Assembly: GCF_009757775.1 (NCBI RefSeq)
Contig: NZ_RHLK01000004.1
Coordinates: forward strand, 1-64,000
DNA from: Paenibacillus lutrae
GTDB lineage: Bacteria; Bacillota; Bacilli; Paenibacillales; NBRC-103111
DNA length: 64,000 nt
Reading direction: 5' to 3'
Made by a program: the position numbers and the translations under genes. The notes beneath the pieces are model-generated. The model searched no databases. It saw only the letters and a list, made by a program, of their open reading frames with translations, and was not told the DNA's origin. Positions 1 to 9,205 of the stretch are shown here, piece after piece (positions within the stretch are counted from its first letter, which is position 1; the number at the start of each line of letters is the position of its first letter).

Positions 1-172
1 AAACCGACGTTTATCTCAAGCTGAATAGCTCAAAAATTCAATGCTGACGAGAATTTCTTCTCTGTTTAGCGTCCTGATTGCTCAAGACGTTTCAATCACT
101 CGTTGTTCAGTTTTCAAAGGACAATCTTCGTTCAGTCGTTCTTTGTCGTTTCCGCTAATGTCTCAGCGGCAA
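1..172 (-). promoter_or_regulatory. rRNA operon leader (partial, runs off left edge)
   Basis: Read on the minus strand, this stretch holds CTTTGAAAACTGAACAACG (about 101-119), the sequence typical of Bacillales rRNA leaders and 16S-23S spacers, where antitermination and RNase processing signals sit. It lies just downstream of two strong minus-strand promoters, so it is most likely the leader of a 16S rRNA gene beyond position 1. No mature rRNA sequence is inside the window. An internal spacer is less likely because promoters precede it. Confidence 0.7.
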
Positions 173-179
173 CTTTTAT

Positions 180-208
180 AATATATCATATGCTGTCGAT
201 CTATGCAA
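180..208 (-). promoter_or_regulatory. rRNA operon proximal promoter
   Basis: On the minus strand the -35 box TTGCAT (203-208) is separated by exactly 17 nt from the -10 box TATATT (180-185). It sits directly upstream of the rRNA-type leader. A second promoter 86 bp upstream gives the tandem arrangement usual for Bacillales rRNA operons. Confidence 0.7.
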
Positions 209-265
209 GAACTTTTTAAAATTCTTTTTTCGCTAATCAGCACTTGCTTGTGCCGACAAGAGATA

Positions 266-294
266 ACTTTATCAAAAACCCATTCAGAAAGCAA
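266..294 (-). promoter_or_regulatory. rRNA operon distal promoter
   Basis: On the minus strand TTGCTT (289-294), a 17-nt spacer and TAAAGT (266-271) form a sigma-A promoter in tandem with the proximal one at 180-208. Nothing coding lies between this promoter and the terminator at 505-545; the rest of 295-504 shows no gene that I can support. Confidence 0.55.
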
Positions 295-504
295 GAACTT
301 TTTTATAACCGTGAAATTTATTTTCCTCTATAGAATCTACAGTTCATTAAGAGCCCTATATCTTTAAATACAGCCGGCGATATTGAAGCAGTAGGACCGC
401 AATGTCTTATGTCTTCCTCTCCTACCTCAGAAGGAAATGTATGAGTTTATCTCCCCTTGTCTCTCTCTATAGAAGAAACGCAGTCTGAATTCTCTAAAGA
501 ATAC

Positions 505-545
505 AAAAAACCGGCAGTTCGGAGAAAATCCGAAGCCGGTCTTTT
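505..545 (-). terminator. Terminator of pbuG
   Basis: The arms CCGGC..TTCGGA and TCCGAA..GCCGG form an 11-bp stem with a GAAAA loop. On the minus strand the stem is followed by a run of six U residues. It lies 45 bp after the pbuG stop codon. The plus strand also has a short T run, so it may work in both directions. Confidence 0.85.
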
Positions 546-588
546 ACAATATCCATTATAGTCTTGTAACGAATTGCGTTTTATTACA

Positions 589-1995
589 TTAGCCGCTCGT
601 ACCCATAAAGATATACCGCGCAGCAACGAGAACGAAAAGCACCCACATAAGCCAGTGAATTTCGTGCTTTTGCTCATTACGGTTGCCGATCCGGGAAACA
701 ACTGCGAGAAGTACATAACCCAGAATACCGAGTGAAATACCGTTAGCAATGCTGTAAGTGAAAGGCATGAATGTGATTGTCAGGAACGCCGGAATCCCGA
801 TAACAAGATCCTGGAAGTCGATATCACGCACAGCCTGCATCATCAGAACGCCAACTACGATCAGAGCGGAACCCGTAGCAGCCCCGGGAATCAACGCAAC
901 GATTGGAGCGAAGAACAGAGCCAGTAAGAACAGAGCGCCCGTAGTCACGGCCGTCAAACCTGTACGTCCGCCTTCGGCAACACCTGCAGAGCTTTCCACA
1001 TAAGCGGTTACTGTACTTGTACCGACCATAGCGCCGCCGCTTACTGCAAAAGCATCAACAAACATCGCTTTACCGACACGCTTGTTGCCTTCTTTCTTGT
1101 CTTTCATCATACCTGCGCGGTTAGCCGTACCTACCAGCGTACCGAAGGTATCGAACATTTCAACGAATGTAAAGGTAACGATTACGGATACGATACCCAC
1201 GCCCATAATACCGGCGAAATCGAATTCCCAGAAGTTAAGCTGTCCAAGATCCGGAATCCAAGGAGTCTGCGGGTTGTTCAGCGAGCTGAGGTTGACGTGG
1301 CCCATGAGCAGTGCAACCACTGTAGTACCGAGAATACCGAACAAGATAGCTCCGCGAACCCGGAGGACCATCAAGATCGAGATAAGGGCCAGACCGACCA
1401 AAGCAAGAACAACATCCGGATTCTTAAAGCTGCCAAGCTCGAAAATGGTTTCGAAGCCTTGGAGCGGTGTGAATTGGCCTTTCGGAATATCATTAACGGT
1501 TTCAACTGCTACCGACAGCAGCCCGGTGTTCTTCAAGCCTACGATGGTAATGAAAAGACCGATACCTACCGTAATGGCGTGCTTGAGACCGTCCGGAATT
1601 GCAACGAGAAGCATTTGCCGAAGCTGTGTAATCGTAAGAAGAATAAAAATGAGCCCTGAAATGAAAACCGCAGTAAGTGCCATTTGCCAAGTAATCGGAT
1701 TACCTGTCGACGCGGTGGAAATAACCACTGTAGCAAAATACGCGTTGAGTCCCATGCCGGGAGCAAGTGCAACGGGGAAATTTACGAACAGACCCATTGC
1801 AATCGTAAATACACCAGCAGCGATGGCGGTTGCCAGGAAGACCGGGTACCATTCCATGCCTGTTTTACCGAAGGCGGTTAGAATGTTCGGATTAATGACT
1901 AAAATGTAAGCCATTGCCATAAACGTCGTGATGCCCGCCATAATCTCTGTCCGAACGTTTGACCCGTTTTCTTTCAATTTAAAAAAACGATCCAT
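589..1995 (-). CDS. pbuG: Hypoxanthine/guanine permease, NCS2 family (PbuG/AzgA type)
   Basis: A 468-residue polytopic inner-membrane protein of the AzgA-like branch of the nucleobase:cation symporter-2 family, which imports hypoxanthine and guanine (adenine in some members). The N-terminus (MDRFFKLKENGSNVRTE, then MAGITTFMAMAYILVINP) is characteristic of the family, and an NAYFA motif follows the second hydrophobic segment. About 12 membrane segments can be drawn. The start has an AAGGGGGA ribosome binding site 10 nt upstream. The gene is preceded by its own promoter, a guanine-class riboswitch aptamer and an intrinsic terminator. This supports a guanine/hypoxanthine rather than adenine substrate; that specificity is inferred from the riboswitch, not from the protein alone. 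Confidence 0.92.
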   Translation of the reverse strand: MDRFFKLKENGSNVRTEIMAGITTFMAMAYILVINPNILTAFGKTGMEWYPVFLATAIAAGVFTIAMGLFVNFPVALAPGMGLNAYFATVVISTASTGNPITWQMALTAVFISGLIFILLTITQLRQMLLVAIPDGLKHAITVGIGLFITIVGLKNTGLLSVAVETVNDIPKGQFTPLQGFETIFELGSFKNPDVVLALVGLALISILMVLRVRGAILFGILGTTVVALLMGHVNLSSLNNPQTPWIPDLGQLNFWEFDFAGIMGVGIVSVIVTFTFVEMFDTFGTLVGTANRAGMMKDKKEGNKRVGKAMFVDAFAVSGGAMVGTSTVTAYVESSAGVAEGGRTGLTAVTTGALFLLALFFAPIVALIPGAATGSALIVVGVLMMQAVRDIDFQDLVIGIPAFLTITFMPFTYSIANGISLGILGYVLLAVVSRIGNRNEQKHEIHWLMWVLFVLVAARYIFMGTSG

Positions 1996-2030
1996 TGCAA
2001 CGAAATCCCCCTTAAATTAGATGAGAACAA

Positions 2031-2062
2031 CAAAAATCCCGGTGACATCTGTCACCCGGACT
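2031..2062 (-). terminator. Riboswitch expression-platform terminator
   Basis: On the minus strand GGTGACA pairs with TGTCACC around a 2-nt turn (the sequence read through gives a hairpin of about 7-9 bp) and is followed by ATTTTTG. It lies between the purine aptamer and the pbuG ribosome binding site. This is the expected place for a ligand-dependent terminator of an OFF switch. Confidence 0.7.
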
Positions 2063-2195
2063 GGTTGCAAGCAGAGCGGCTGCCACGGGCAGGCCACATC
2101 TTTTTGATATCAACGTACCCCAGACTGCTCAAAGCAAATCTCAGGTTCGTCCCTTTCAAAAAGCGGCGCCATGCATCGCTAGGCTGCACGTTCTC

Positions 2196-2260
2196 TTCGT
2201 AGCCAGATCATTACGGTGACCTCGTAGAAACTTCCGGGCCTATCCCCGGAATTATACGAA
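2196..2260 (-). promoter_or_regulatory. Purine riboswitch aptamer, guanine class
   Basis: On the minus strand the P1 arms TTCGTA (2255-2260) and TACGAA (2196-2201) enclose the conserved TATAATTC..GG, the central AAGTTTCTACG and a P3 hairpin GGTCACCGTAATGATC. The base immediately before the 3' P1 strand (complement of 2202) is C. In this family C at that position (C74 in xpt numbering) specifies guanine/hypoxanthine and U specifies adenine. The downstream gene is a PbuG-type permease, in agreement. Confidence 0.93.
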
Positions 2261-2294
2261 AAGCATTCAGTTTTGTTATTCCCTCTTCTTCTTC

Positions 2295-2323
2295 ATTCTA
2301 GTTAGCCGCATCTATTCTGTCAA
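2295..2323 (-). promoter_or_regulatory. pbuG promoter
   Basis: On the minus strand a perfect -35 TTGACA (2318-2323) is followed by a 17-nt spacer and -10 TAGAAT (2295-2300). Transcription would start about 25-30 nt before the riboswitch P1 stem. Confidence 0.85.
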
Positions 2324-2413
2324 TATAGAATAACGAATATTAATTTGGTAAAAATGCGATAATGTTCGTGATTAATCCCGATGGTTTTCCTTGTAATTAG
2401 ATCGTTTTGCTAT

Positions 2414-2459
2414 AAAAAAAGCGCCTTTCCTCTCCAATTATGGAGGAGAAAAGGCGCTG
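2414..2459 (-). terminator. Terminator of guaA
   Basis: A long stem AGCGCCTTT..CTCC / GGAG..AAAGGCGCT has an AATTA-type loop and, on the minus strand, a run of seven U residues. It begins 6 nt after the guaA stop codon. Confidence 0.9.
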
Positions 2460-2464
2460 ACGTA

Positions 2465-4009
2465 CTATTCCCACTCAATCGTAGCTGGTGGCTTGGATGT
2501 TACGTCGTAGACGATCCGGTTGACGTTGTCGACTTCGTTGACGATACGTACGGAGATTTTCTCGAGTACGTCCCACGGAATACGGGCCCAGTCGGCCGTC
2601 ATTCCATCGATGGATGTAACGGCGCGGATGCCCACTGTGTAGGAATACGTACGGGCGTCGCCCATTACACCGACACTCTTCATGTTCGGAAGAGCGGTGA
2701 AATACTGCCAGATCTCGCGATCAAGACCCGCTTTGGCGATTTCGTCCCGAAGAATCGCATCGGATTCACGAACGATGGTGAGCTTCTCTTCCGTAACTTC
2801 ACCCAGGACACGAATTGCAAGGCCCGGACCCGGGAATGGCTGACGCCAAACAATAGCAGCCGGTAGACCGCATTCTTCGCCGACTTTACGTACTTCGTCT
2901 TTGAATAGGGCTTTGAGAGGCTCTACAAGCTGGAACTTCATATCTTCAGGCAATCCGCCTACATTATGGTGCGATTTGATGGTATGCGCTGTTGCCGTAC
3001 CGCTCTCGACGATATCGGTATACAGGGTTCCCTGCGCCAAAAATGCAAAGTCACCGAGCTGCTCGGATTCATGCTCAAATACGCGGATAAATTCATTGCC
3101 GATAATTTTACGTTTCTGTTCCGGATCGCTGACACCTGCCAGGTTACCAAGGAAACGGTCGCGTGCATCGATTTTGACTACATGCATATCGAATTTGCCG
3201 ACGAAAGTTTCCATAACGCTCTCAGCTTCGCCTTTACGCAGTAAGCCGTGATCGATGAACATGCAGGTCAGCTGGTCGCCAATCGCTTTGTGCAGCAGGA
3301 TTGCCACTACAGAGGAATCGACGCCGCCGCTTAATGCGCATAGGACTTTACGGTCGCCCACCTGGGCACGAATGTCACGGATGGTATCTTCGATAAAGCT
3401 TTCCATGCTCCAGTCACCCGCACATCCGCAAACATCATAGATAAAGTTGCGGATCATTTCGTTGCCTTGCGCCGAGTGGCGGACTTCCGGGTGGAATTGG
3501 ACAGCTACGATGTTCTTCTCCGGGTGACTCATCGCCGCGATCGCACAAGTCTCTGTGCTTGCGTCCAGAACAAAACCTTCCGGCAGATCGCAAACGTGAT
3601 CCCCGTGGCTCATCCATACGACTTGATTAGCATCCAGATTCTTAGCCAGACGGCTGTGGGACTGGAACTGCACTTCGGACTTGCCGTATTCCCGCTTGGC
3701 TGCGCGCTCTACTTTACCATTCAGTTGATGAGCGATCATTTGCATGCCGTAGCAGATGCCCATGATCGGAATACCCAGTTCATATACTGCCGGGTCCACA
3801 ATAGGGGAACCTTCACCGTATACACTTGTAGGTCCGCCCGAGAAAACAATCCCTTTGGGATTCAGTTCGCGGATTTTCTCCGCAGGGGTATTGTAGGGCA
3901 GCAATTCGCTATAAACGCCCAGGTCGCGAATGCGTCTGGCGATCAGCTGGTTGTACTGTCCGCCGAAGTCTAATACAACAATCATTTCGTGTGACTTTAT
4001 GATATCCAT
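2465..4009 (-). CDS. guaA: GMP synthase (glutamine-hydrolysing)
   Basis: A 514-residue cytoplasmic enzyme that converts XMP, ATP and glutamine to GMP, the last step of guanylate synthesis. The N-terminal class I glutamine amidotransferase domain (about 1-200) shows the nucleophile in GICYGMQ (Cys86) and the His/Glu pair in QFHPEV. The ATP pyrophosphatase domain begins with the P-loop SGGVDSS. The C-terminal dimerisation domain ends in the conserved PPATIEWE. The length is typical. An AGGAGGCGG ribosome binding site precedes the ATG. The gene has its own promoter inside the end of the upstream transglutaminase gene, and lies next to the guanine permease pbuG in the same direction. I see no riboswitch before guaA. 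Confidence 0.98.
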   Translation of the reverse strand: MDIIKSHEMIVVLDFGGQYNQLIARRIRDLGVYSELLPYNTPAEKIRELNPKGIVFSGGPTSVYGEGSPIVDPAVYELGIPIMGICYGMQMIAHQLNGKVERAAKREYGKSEVQFQSHSRLAKNLDANQVVWMSHGDHVCDLPEGFVLDASTETCAIAAMSHPEKNIVAVQFHPEVRHSAQGNEMIRNFIYDVCGCAGDWSMESFIEDTIRDIRAQVGDRKVLCALSGGVDSSVVAILLHKAIGDQLTCMFIDHGLLRKGEAESVMETFVGKFDMHVVKIDARDRFLGNLAGVSDPEQKRKIIGNEFIRVFEHESEQLGDFAFLAQGTLYTDIVESGTATAHTIKSHHNVGGLPEDMKFQLVEPLKALFKDEVRKVGEECGLPAAIVWRQPFPGPGLAIRVLGEVTEEKLTIVRESDAILRDEIAKAGLDREIWQYFTALPNMKSVGVMGDARTYSYTVGIRAVTSIDGMTADWARIPWDVLEKISVRIVNEVDNVNRIVYDVTSKPPATIEWE

Positions 4010-4036
4010 GGTCCGCCTCCTAGTATAATCTTGATC

Positions 4037-4065
4037 ATTATATATAACAAAGGCGGAGGAATCAA
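4037..4065 (-). promoter_or_regulatory. guaA promoter
   Basis: On the minus strand TTGATT (4060-4065), a 17-nt spacer and TATAAT (4037-4042) lie 27 nt upstream of the guaA ATG. The promoter sits immediately before the stop codon region of the upstream gene, so guaA can be transcribed independently of the MoxR-DUF58-transglutaminase operon. Confidence 0.8.
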
Positions 4066-4072
4066 GGCATGG

Positions 4073-6637
4073 TCATCCCTCAATCCGCTTCCAAATCTCG
4101 AGAATGCGGCCTTTGCCGACGATCCCTGCGCCGCTCCGGTCATAGCGGACTTCTTCGTACAAGGCGGCAAATTCCTCCAGCGCTCTGCGGCGCGCGTCAT
4201 CCATGCCCCCCAGCGCCGCGACGTACTCGCGCAGCGTCTGCTGCGGCGCTAGGCGGCCGTGGCTGCGGAATACCCGCAGCCACAGCCGTTCCATCAGCGC
4301 GGTGCTGTCCGCGCTGCGGCGGAGCGGCGCGGTTAAACGCGGCGCAAGGGCATTGCCGCGCCGCTTCATAAGCGAGCGGCGCAGCATCAGGGCCGCGGCG
4401 AGTACAGCGAGCGCCGCGGCCACAGCCGGGGCGGCCGGGGACTGGGCCGCCCGTGCAAGCGCGGGCAGCAACGCTCCTGCCCACTGCGGCAGTAGGGTTG
4501 TGCCCGGCTGCTCTGCCTCATCCGGCGGGAGAGAGACAGAGGCAGGCACAGCCTGCGGCTCCTTGCCGCCTGCCGGCGGCGATGCGAACCCGGGCGTCGG
4601 CTCGAAAGCAAGCCAGCCGGCGCCCGGGATGTAGGCTTCCGCCCATGAATGGGCATCGCGGCTCCGGACGATAACCGAGAGACTGCCGTCCGGAGCGCGT
4701 TCGCCCGCTTCACCGGGGGCGAAACCTTTGACCCAGCGGGCCGGTATGCCTGCCGAGCGAAGCAGAACGACCATGGACGTTGAGAAATGGTCGCAGTAGC
4801 CCACGCCGCTGGTGAACAGGAAATGGTCGACGGCGTCCTGTTCATCAGCCGGCCGCTTAGGCTCGCTCATGCTATAGCGATACCCGGTGCGCAGGTGCCG
4901 CTCGATCGCCAGTGCGGCACTAAGCTTGTCCTCTCCATGATCCGCAGTCAAACTGGCAGCGAGATCCTTGACACGCTGCGGAAGCTGCCCCGGCAGCTGC
5001 AGAAACGCGGCAAGCTCGGTACCGGAGAGTTCGGGCTCCTCTGCCGGAGAGCTCCCGTGAACCCCCCAGCTGCCGGCAGAGCCTCTTAGGCCGCTTCGCA
5101 GCTCGGCATCGCTGACCGGCTCCTGCTCATCCCGGCTAAGAGATTTCCATACAAGCCAATCCGCACCAAACCGCATGGGTGTAATCGCGATCCGATATGA
5201 TTTTAACGGTTCGGTATTAAGATTCATAGTCACTTTACCACTCTCGCGGCTTGACCGGATTTCAGCCGGCTGAATGTGTTTGCCTGAAATACTGACTGCT
5301 TCCTGTAAAGCTTGCACGGTACCGCCTGCAAAAATCTGGGTCCCAAGTTGTTTTCCCGCAATTTCAGTAATTTCCTGAACCAGCAAACCGGAGGAATTAA
5401 GCAGCAGAAGGTCAGGATCACCCGGCTTCTCCTGCTTCTCTTTTCCAGTCTCGGCAGAGGATTCACCTCCAAATTGAGACTCACCGACTCCGCTTGCCGA
5501 TACAGGAAAAGCAGGTTGAAGCTGGGAATAAGGCTGAGACCACCCTTTTCCATCATAAAAGCTCTTCGATTCTCCCCGCCAGTAAGTCATCACAGGTGTC
5601 TTAGCCTTAAAAGCAATCCGGTTATCGGGTAGAATCGGACCGCCGATCCATGTGTCATCCTCGCCATAACCCGTAAGGCTCACGGCTGATTCTGAAGGTC
5701 TGGATGCGCTGTAGGACAAGGAATTCCGTCCGCTGAGAAGATCGTTAACCCACCCGTCCGCGGCAGCTCGCACACTTGAGGTCCGCATGGGAAGAAATTT
5801 GCCCCCCTCGTGCGCCCAGATCCCGCTCATATAAAGAGCCGCCGCTGCAGCAAGACTGAGCCCAATCCAGGATAACGGCCAAGCTCCTTCCTCCGACATC
5901 GCAAATCGTCTTCTAAGACGGGGGATGGTCAGAAGAGCGAGCAGCAAAAGTCCTAAGGCAGCCGTACGGATCAAACCTGGAGTCGTATCTATACCAGCCC
6001 ATATTTGCAGTACAACCAGGTAACCTCCGGTAGCCGCAGCAAACCAAGCACCATGCTGACGATGCAGCAAAAGTTGATGGGAGGCGGAAATAAAAGCCGC
6101 AGATCCGATCAGAAAAAGCAAAGTCTCCAGCACCCAGCTGATTTCACCGAATCTGCCCGCAGCCGCGAGCCCAAGATCCGAATACAAATCATTCCCAATA
6201 TCAACCGGCCATCCCCCCCACGGGAAATTACCATTGCGATAGAAGTATCCGATCGTTATCGTAATGCCTGCAAGTTTCCCTAACCACAGCACATAAGCGG
6301 AACGGACTACAGCCGAGAGCATTAAGAAATAACCGATAAGCAGAGCATAAGGTAATATACCGCTGCGCTGTATCATGCCGATTCCCGAAGCCATGGGGCG
6401 CAGCCATTCAAGAAGAAGCAGGAACCATATTATGGTAAGTGCGGTATTTCTCACAGCAGACAATCCGCTCGGGTTGTAAACGCCGGGAGTAGACTCCTTC
6501 ATACATCGGACGGAAGCCTCGGTTCTGCCTGGATAAAATCCGCCTGCCCCCGCGGTAAATGATGATGGTGAAGGGATGGATGAGGCTGCTGATTTTAACG
6601 GTTCAAGCTCCCTCTGCTTATCCTCGTGCGAATTCAT
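4073..6637 (-). CDS. Membrane-anchored transglutaminase-like protein (TgpA/DUF3488 type)
   Basis: About 854 residues. The N-terminal half has six or so membrane segments of the DUF3488 (TgpA N-terminal) type. A long extracellular region leads to a transglutaminase-like papain-fold domain whose catalytic triad is visible: Cys in GVGYCDHFS, His in RDAHSWAEAY and Asp-equivalent context in WLAFEPTPG. A last membrane segment (Ala-rich) is followed by a cytoplasmic DUF4129-like tail. The ATG chosen (AAGGGGG, 8 nt upstream) is six codons inside the longest frame and overlaps the DUF58 gene by about 20 bp. The MoxR, DUF58, transglutaminase order is a widely conserved operon; the substrate is unknown, a cell-envelope protein or peptide is likely. 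The C-terminal third is very GC-rich. Confidence 0.88.
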   Translation of the reverse strand: MNSHEDKQRELEPLKSAASSIPSPSSFTAGAGGFYPGRTEASVRCMKESTPGVYNPSGLSAVRNTALTIIWFLLLLEWLRPMASGIGMIQRSGILPYALLIGYFLMLSAVVRSAYVLWLGKLAGITITIGYFYRNGNFPWGGWPVDIGNDLYSDLGLAAAGRFGEISWVLETLLFLIGSAAFISASHQLLLHRQHGAWFAAATGGYLVVLQIWAGIDTTPGLIRTAALGLLLLALLTIPRLRRRFAMSEEGAWPLSWIGLSLAAAAALYMSGIWAHEGGKFLPMRTSSVRAAADGWVNDLLSGRNSLSYSASRPSESAVSLTGYGEDDTWIGGPILPDNRIAFKAKTPVMTYWRGESKSFYDGKGWSQPYSQLQPAFPVSASGVGESQFGGESSAETGKEKQEKPGDPDLLLLNSSGLLVQEITEIAGKQLGTQIFAGGTVQALQEAVSISGKHIQPAEIRSSRESGKVTMNLNTEPLKSYRIAITPMRFGADWLVWKSLSRDEQEPVSDAELRSGLRGSAGSWGVHGSSPAEEPELSGTELAAFLQLPGQLPQRVKDLAASLTADHGEDKLSAALAIERHLRTGYRYSMSEPKRPADEQDAVDHFLFTSGVGYCDHFSTSMVVLLRSAGIPARWVKGFAPGEAGERAPDGSLSVIVRSRDAHSWAEAYIPGAGWLAFEPTPGFASPPAGGKEPQAVPASVSLPPDEAEQPGTTLLPQWAGALLPALARAAQSPAAPAVAAALAVLAAALMLRRSLMKRRGNALAPRLTAPLRRSADSTALMERLWLRVFRSHGRLAPQQTLREYVAALGGMDDARRRALEEFAALYEEVRYDRSGAGIVGKGRILEIWKRIEG

Positions 6638-8150
6638 CTCCTGCACCCCCTTCACCCGAGAAATTCAAGGCTGCAAATCGATTCTCCCGTACGGCTTGAT
6701 GACCCTTTCGGTCCGTTGTTACTCTATGAAAATCAGATGATAGAGCAATAGAAGCAAACGCCGCTCCCGCGTCTCTAAGCATCGCAGCGGCGCAAAGATC
6801 TTCCTCAGACAGGGAATCGGCTGTATGAATAAACACCACCTCCACAGGTCTCCGGGCTGCAAGAAGTGCAATGATGCCCATAACTGCTCCTTTATCCAGC
6901 CTGGATGTCAAATAAGTCATACCGATCCCAGGCGGAAGTGAGGCATGTTCCCTCTGGAGAATCAGAAGGCCGCGACCCTTCTCCCCTCTAAGCGAAGCGA
7001 GCAGCTCAAGCGGCGCGCTTGCGCAGACATTATCCGTTCCGGAAGACGCTGCGGGATATTCACAGGCCGGAGAAGGCTGCTGTCCGTACACACCGGTAAT
7101 CTCTGTTCTTTCCCGGAATGCGGTTCCGACAACAATCCCTCGCGCCCCGAAGCCAGGTTCGGTTACCGCACTTACGGCCAGACTTATCCGCTTCTCAAGC
7201 AAACCGAACCCGCACCGACATGCTTCTTCGTCCGGATTCGTTATCTTGCTGAGGTTTGTTCGCTGTTTCCAGCTTTGTTTCTTCCACGGTTCGTCATTTT
7301 CTTCATCTCTCAGCGGTTGTGTTTTGCCGGATAAGACTTTAACCGGCCTTTTCTTCTTCCTGCCTTTGTGAAGATGGGTGGCAAACCCGCAGCGGCAAGC
7401 AGTTGATCCTTCTCCACAATGCGGATCAGGGTCGAGAATAACCATCCGGGATAGCTTAACGGAGGCAGCGCGAACTTGCGTTTGCAGAGTCCCTGCCCGT
7501 GCCGTTGCTTTCCAATCAATCCAGGACATCGGATCACCTGAAATATACGCGCGGCTTCCGGCATACACTGGGGCTGAGAGCAGTGAAGCCTCCCGGCTCC
7601 ATGTCTCATTCTCCAGCCTTGAGACAGTAAGAACCCTGCTCAGAGATTCAGCAGGAGCTGGGTAAACAGTCAAACGGGCCTTCCCTGCTGCCTGTACCCT
7701 TTTGACAAAAAGACCGAAAAGATCCCCGCTAATCACCTCGGACTTCATGAGAGTATAGTGACCGCGCTGTATATGTTCAATCCCGTAACTCATAGGGATG
7801 GTTCTGCGAAACCATGGAAAACAGAGCTGTGTTATACAAATGCTCTCCCCGCGCTCCTCGTGCTGCCAATATTCCCGGACAGCCAGCCAACATACCGGAA
7901 GAAACGAACGATGTTTAACATGGAGCCGTATCTGCGCGGTTTGTCCGGCTGTTAGCCGTGAAACATGAATTTCCCGGTCCAGGACGGCTCCGTTCAACGT
8001 AAACAAAAGGATAGCCGCACCCGAACAAGCATTGCACCATAGAAGCGCTTCTACTAGGAACGGAGCTATGCCCCCTATGCTCAAATAAATAGCGTGGGCC
8101 GCTAAGGCTCCCAGAATCGTTGCAGACAAAACCAGCCATGATTTGATCAT
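6618..8150 (-). CDS. DUF58 domain protein with an internal insertion
   Basis: About 510 residues. Two N-terminal membrane segments are followed by a beta-rich region and the DUF58 signature GDPMSWIDWKATAR (about 208-221 counting from a GTG nine bases upstream) and a VILDPDP strand; DUF58 proteins have a von Willebrand A-like fold and work with MoxR ATPases. Usual members are about 400 residues. Here a basic, Cys-containing segment of about 60 residues interrupts the domain just after DPDP, flanked by two copies of ACRCGF. The start could be the GTG at 8159, which abuts the MoxR stop codon, or the ATG at 8150, which has an AGGTG 6 nt upstream; I chose the latter. Translation is probably coupled to MoxR and to the transglutaminase downstream. 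Confidence 0.82.
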   Translation of the reverse strand: MIKSWLVLSATILGALAAHAIYLSIGGIAPFLVEALLWCNACSGAAILLFTLNGAVLDREIHVSRLTAGQTAQIRLHVKHRSFLPVCWLAVREYWQHEERGESICITQLCFPWFRRTIPMSYGIEHIQRGHYTLMKSEVISGDLFGLFVKRVQAAGKARLTVYPAPAESLSRVLTVSRLENETWSREASLLSAPVYAGSRAYISGDPMSWIDWKATARAGTLQTQVRAASVKLSRMVILDPDPHCGEGSTACRCGFATHLHKGRKKKRPVKVLSGKTQPLRDEENDEPWKKQSWKQRTNLSKITNPDEEACRCGFGLLEKRISLAVSAVTEPGFGARGIVVGTAFRERTEITGVYGQQPSPACEYPAASSGTDNVCASAPLELLASLRGEKGRGLLILQREHASLPPGIGMTYLTSRLDKGAVMGIIALLAARRPVEVVFIHTADSLSEEDLCAAAMLRDAGAAFASIALSSDFHRVTTDRKGHQAVRENRFAALNFSGEGGAGDEFARG

Positions 8151-8159
8151 GAGGCGCAC

Positions 8160-9140
8160 CTAGCGGATGGCTGCAAAACGCAGCACAGGGATGGGAACAG
8201 AAGCAACCGCCGCTTCTACGGCGGACCTTGCGCTCCGTCCTGCCATCCGTGCTTCAGGCGCAGGGAGCAAACGATGTGCGAACACGGCAGCAGCCAGATT
8301 CTTGATATCATCGGGCACCACGTACCTGCGCCCCTGCATCAAAGCTCTAGCCTGCGAGGCCCGCATAAGCGCCGAGGAAGCCCGCGGACTTGCTCCAAGC
8401 CTCAGATCCGGATGTCTTCGCGTAGCGGCCGCAAGACTGACAATGTACTCGCGGAGTGAGTCGTCTACACTCACTGCAGCCGCTTCATGCTGAAGCTGAA
8501 CCCACTCTTCCTGCAGCAGGACAGGCCTTAGCTTATCGGTCGGGCGCCTCTGCAGATGCCGCTCCAGCATAGCGGACTCGCCGGCTTGATCCGGATACCC
8601 GAGGGACAGCTTCATCAAGAACCGGTCCAGTTGGGCCTCGGGGAGGGGAAAGGTCCCTTCGTGATCCAGCGGATTCTGTGTCGCGAGCAGCAGGAAGGGT
8701 TCGGGAAGCTCATGAGTAATTCCGTCTACGGTTATACTCTTCTCTTCCATAGCTTCCAGAAAGGCCGATTGTGTTCTGGGAAGCGCACGGTTCAGCTCGT
8801 CCGCCAGCACCACGGGATTCATCAGCGGTCCGGGACTGAATTCAAAAGAGCCGCTCTGCGGCTTGAAAACGGACACGCCTGTTATATCCGACGGCATCAG
8901 ATCAGGTGTGCATTGAATCCGTTTATATTCACAGCCGATAGAAGCCGCCAGACTGCGGACGAGCAGTGTCTTGCCTACGCCCGGCACATCCTCCAGAAGG
9001 ATATGTCCGCCGCACAGCATGGCAACCACGCATTTTTCAATAACATCACGTTTGCCGAAGACGACTTTCGAGACTTGATCGACCACTTTGTTCAAAAGAG
9101 GTTGGGGTTGGTCAAATAAGAAGGTTCGATTGGAAATCAC
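8160..9140 (-). CDS. MoxR family AAA+ ATPase
   Basis: A 326-residue cytoplasmic ATPase. Walker A is seen in DVPGVGKTLL, Walker B in VLADELNRALP, sensor 1 in LLATQNPLD, and the arginine-finger/lid region follows. MoxR proteins act as chaperone-like ATPases that activate partners, commonly the DUF58 protein encoded next to them, as here. The GTG start has AGGAGG 7 nt upstream. The stop codon directly abuts the next gene, so the three genes form one transcription unit. Confidence 0.93.
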   Translation of the reverse strand: MISNRTFLFDQPQPLLNKVVDQVSKVVFGKRDVIEKCVVAMLCGGHILLEDVPGVGKTLLVRSLAASIGCEYKRIQCTPDLMPSDITGVSVFKPQSGSFEFSPGPLMNPVVLADELNRALPRTQSAFLEAMEEKSITVDGITHELPEPFLLLATQNPLDHEGTFPLPEAQLDRFLMKLSLGYPDQAGESAMLERHLQRRPTDKLRPVLLQEEWVQLQHEAAAVSVDDSLREYIVSLAAATRRHPDLRLGASPRASSALMRASQARALMQGRRYVVPDDIKNLAAAVFAHRLLPAPEARMAGRSARSAVEAAVASVPIPVLRFAAIR

Positions 9141-9205
9141 GGGAAAGCCTCCTAATGGAATTCATCTATTCCCAGTGTTTCCCGATCTCTATTAAATTAG
9201 ACGTG

